A DNA stretch of 64,000 bases, taken from NCBI GenBank assembly GCA_963402885.1, contig OY727101.1, positions 12,782,917-12,846,916 on the forward strand, given 5' to 3'. Positions 55,506-64,000 of the stretch are shown here, in pieces. Origin of the DNA: Antedon bifida. Its lineage: Eukaryota; Echinodermata; Crinoidea; Comatulida; Antedonidae. The notes under the pieces were generated by a model. That model did not search any database, was not told where the DNA came from, and saw nothing but the letters and a program-made list of their open reading frames with translations. A program made the position numbers and the translations under genes. Positions within the stretch are counted from its first letter, which is position 1. Every line of letters begins with the position of its first letter.

Positions 55506-57497
55506 TGGTTACTTTGCATTATTTTGATATTAATTTATAAGCAATATTATACAGATGAGATATAGAAATAAATTATATTTCAGTTAGTACATAATAATAC
55601 ATTAATGAATTTGCATTATTAAAAATAGAGGTTATATTTTTCAGTGGAGTTGTGTCTGGATATTACCAGGACTTTTGTAATAAAAACTGCATATAAAATA
55701 GTTTGTCTGTGTCTTTACTTGAGCCTTAATGTGGGGTTTCCCCATTATTATGAATACACTCATATTATTCATTGTTATACATTCTTTGAAAGTGAAACCA
55801 AATTAATTTAACCAACCTACCTTTAATAGCCTTTAATATTTATTTATATAGTATATATGTTTTTGTCCGGTTTCAAGATCACGCAATTACCATGCGATAC
55901 GAAAACAATTCTTATTGTAATCAGATAGCTAAATTAGATTCTGTAATTAAATATTTGTTTTAGTTTACAGTAAATGTAAAAATTGGTCCAATATATATAG
56001 GCTTAAAGTTTTTTTGTTTTGTTTTTTGTTTTTAGTTTAAACAGTGAAGGTGTATGTATATTGAATAGAATTCAAAATAGTTAAAGTAAATTATAGTGTC
56101 CTATATGTATTTAAAATATCTATTTTTTTTATATTGTAAATGTAGTGCAATAGGAAACCTACTAGATAGTGATTAAGGTCACTTTTTGAAAATCCTGTCA
56201 GCCTAGTGCTTGTTTTTTTTTCATGTATTTTGTTTTGTCTTTTTATGTATCTTTGAGGTAAAATATATGAAATACTTCTCCATATACAAACAGGCATATC
56301 TCTCAATCATGTTGAAACTTTCCACTCCAAGTGAATTTCTTGATCCGCCCGGTGCATCCTGTATCAACACGGTATACAGGAGTATTATCCCAAAATAAGT
56401 ATAAACATTAAATAATAATAATAAACACTAGTTTGTATTGTGTTTTTAAGGTTTATTTATTTTCTACCCTGTATCAATCACGTAAATAGTTAAATAATGT
56501 ATAGTACTTTTAGTACTGATGTAAAAATGAACCCTAGATATTTAAGCTATTAGCTATAAATTAAAACTTTCAGCGTCTAACATCAGGCTCAACAACAGTT
56601 TAAAACTGTCAATGTTTTAGATCTATGTTTAACATAGAGATTATATTACTGAAATATAAATTAATAAAAACTGTTTGCCTAATATAACATAATGTTAAAA
56701 TGGTACAGATATTGAAATCTTCAAGAGTAACAAATTCACCCAAAATCACCCACCCCAATCCCACTGCTCTCAACCACATGTAAATCTAAATTCTTTGTTG
56801 ATAGCTTCATAGCAATTTATAAAAATTATTCTCAATCCCATACAGTATTGGCATTAGGATAAAATAAAAATTAGTTGTTTTAGTACTACTGTATAAAGTT
56901 GAACCTCCCAAATGCCAACACTCCTGAGACAAGTAACTGTGTCAAAGGCAAACTTTTTATCTCGCTACAAGCATGTGTCCATTTATGCAAGGTACTGTAA
57001 ATTATCATACAAAAACATATAGCTTCAATCCAAATTATGGGAGATATCAGCTGCTTAAAAGAGGTACCAAATGCACTGACCGGACAGCAAAACAAACAAC
57101 TTTGTAAGGTAGTTTCCCGATGATTGTAAAATCAAAAGGGTACTGGGTATGATCAACTAGCGTTCTTGTCACCAACTAGCCATCCATTCATAGAAGTACT
57201 GATGTAGCAGCCTATCTGTACGGTGACTATAGAATGGATCCGAGACATGACTTACCATGACTTTTAGTTGATAGACGATTGAATTTTGTTATGAAGAGTT
57301 GTACGTGAATGTATTATGAAACTTTTGATTGGTAAATATTGAGGTGTCCACTTACAAAATAAACAGAATACAATTTTAAAATAAGTAATGTTATGTTAAT
57401 TAATGTTAATTTATGATTTCAAGCATCTTTGGTTGTCCTATACCTGTAAAAGTATGCAGTGCAAAACCTGCAATAAGGCACTCTTTATTTACTTTCT
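55506..57497. other. Convergent intergenic region
   Basis: Lies between the oxygenase 3' end and KMO stop. AT-rich, with AATAAA at about 55568 as a possible polyadenylation signal for the oxygenase. No gene seen. Confidence 0.55.
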
Positions 57498-63026
<5,529 letters not shown>

Positions 63027-63124
63027 TTAGGAAATTTCCTTGCCCTTATATAATAATATTTCAGCAAATTAAAGGCCATATAAAAAACACAAGAAAAAGA
63101 ATAAAATAACAATGCAAGATAAAA

Positions 63125-63210
63125 CAATTTGCTCCATTTTGTGGTATAAATTGCAAATCATTAATAATTACATCTATGGCCTGTTATGAAAATCACTCTT
63201 TAATATGAAT
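63125..63210 (+). mobile_element. Worn LINE 3' scrap
   Basis: GCTCCATTTTGTGGTATAAA TTGC resembles the GCACCCATTTTGTGGAATAA ACTGCC segment of the LINE end at 5.9 kb, with no intact frame. Confidence 0.4.
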
Positions 63211-63433
63211 TTATATTTTATTGTTTTAAGTCCTTGTATTGTTTTTTTTGGTGATTGTTAATCATTATATAACTTTTTGTATCTATATAATGTAAATATG
63301 TATTTAATTATGTAAACATTTTGTATGGGTCAAACCTTTAAATCATGTTCCTCCATTTTAAAAGAGAGTATAATAAAATAAACATTTTTTTAAAACTGTA
63401 AATATACTTTAGTTTTAACTGTAACTATACTTT

Positions 63434-63560
63434 ATCTTCTCGGATAAGGACTACTGTATAAACCGTAGGTCCAGTGTACACATCTAGCTCATGGGCACTT
63501 TAAAGAACCTATTACATCTTTCAAAATGAGTAGGGGGTTACCCCAGTGTACTAGTACATC
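63434..63560. mobile_element. Dispersed LINE/SINE tail
   Basis: CTTCTCGGATAAGGACTACT ... AAACCGTAGGTCCAGTGTAC A ... TCATGGGCACTTTAAAGAAC ... GAGTAGGGGGTTACCCCAGT GT, a conserved-style tail of non-LTR elements in many invertebrates. Confidence 0.6.
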
Positions 63561-64000
63561 ACAGCCACACCATACCCCTCGCAAAATATCATTACATTTA
63601 AATATTAAAATTAACAACAAGGCATACACCATTTAATAATACAGGAAAAGTAATAAAATATTAAACCCATGATGAGAAAATCCATGCAGTTTAAGTATGT
63701 GACTGTATTGTACAATTAAATTGAATAATAATACCACTTTATTTATTTATTCATCACATAAAAATATAACATATGGTGGCCAGAAGCCAAATTACATGTT
63801 ATTTACAATCAATAAAAAAATCAGTTTTCCTGTATATTTTCATATCTTTATTTTAAAGGGTAGCCTTTGAAAAAAAAATGCTCATTTGATCTCCTTGCCT
63901 TCGAATTTGTCACTTTCCCCCATAAAAGAATATGTCTCTCTATTCTATGAATAAATTAATTAATCTCATAAAAATATACCATATGGTAGGATTTACACTT

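Overview
This is an AT-rich, intron-rich metazoan genomic window. Exons are short, with GT-AG introns of a few hundred bases to many kilobases, no operons, and abundant MITEs, tRNA-derived SINEs and LINE tails. The protein families and repeat style fit a marine invertebrate deuterostome, perhaps an echinoderm, but nothing seen fixes the species.

Positions 1-44,826 (minus strand) are dominated by one giant gene, a nesprin (SYNE1/2-like). Two actin-binding CH domains lie at about 14.8-21.9 kb, followed by a spectrin-repeat rod in 23 exons that runs off the left edge. Thirty exons from 280 to 21,914 chain in a single phase. A tiny in-frame 18-nt exon sits between CH1 and CH2. Three further phase-compatible 5' exons at 27.1, 43.4 and 44.8 kb suggest the gene starts near 44.8 kb; these are predictions.

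The proposed 5' introns hold a 6.26-kb DNA transposon (35,582-41,840) flanked by TTAA. It has roughly 750-bp terminal inverted repeats and a multi-exon, zinc-finger, RNase H-like transposase of an unclassified family. The copy looks dead: there is a frameshift, and a conserved central block seems to be missing. Two smaller palindromic elements are nested in it.

Positions 49,487-51,548 (minus) carry part of a conserved-looking gene I do not recognise. It is divergently paired across 282 bp with a complete seven-exon 2OG-Fe(II) oxygenase (prolyl 4-hydroxylase-like, 217 aa, 51,831-54,811, plus). The shared promoter holds an ETS-type box and a perfect CRE palindrome.

Positions 57,498-62,931 (minus) carry the C-terminal two thirds of kynurenine 3-monooxygenase, convergent with the oxygenase. 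A 139-bp tandem repeat in one intron runs right up to a splice donor.

The rest is repeats: several palindromic MITE families, a dispersed family built from boxes like CTATTAAGGGGACAC (in places expanded into minisatellites), a tRNA-SINE foldback, LINE 3' ends and local tandem repeats.
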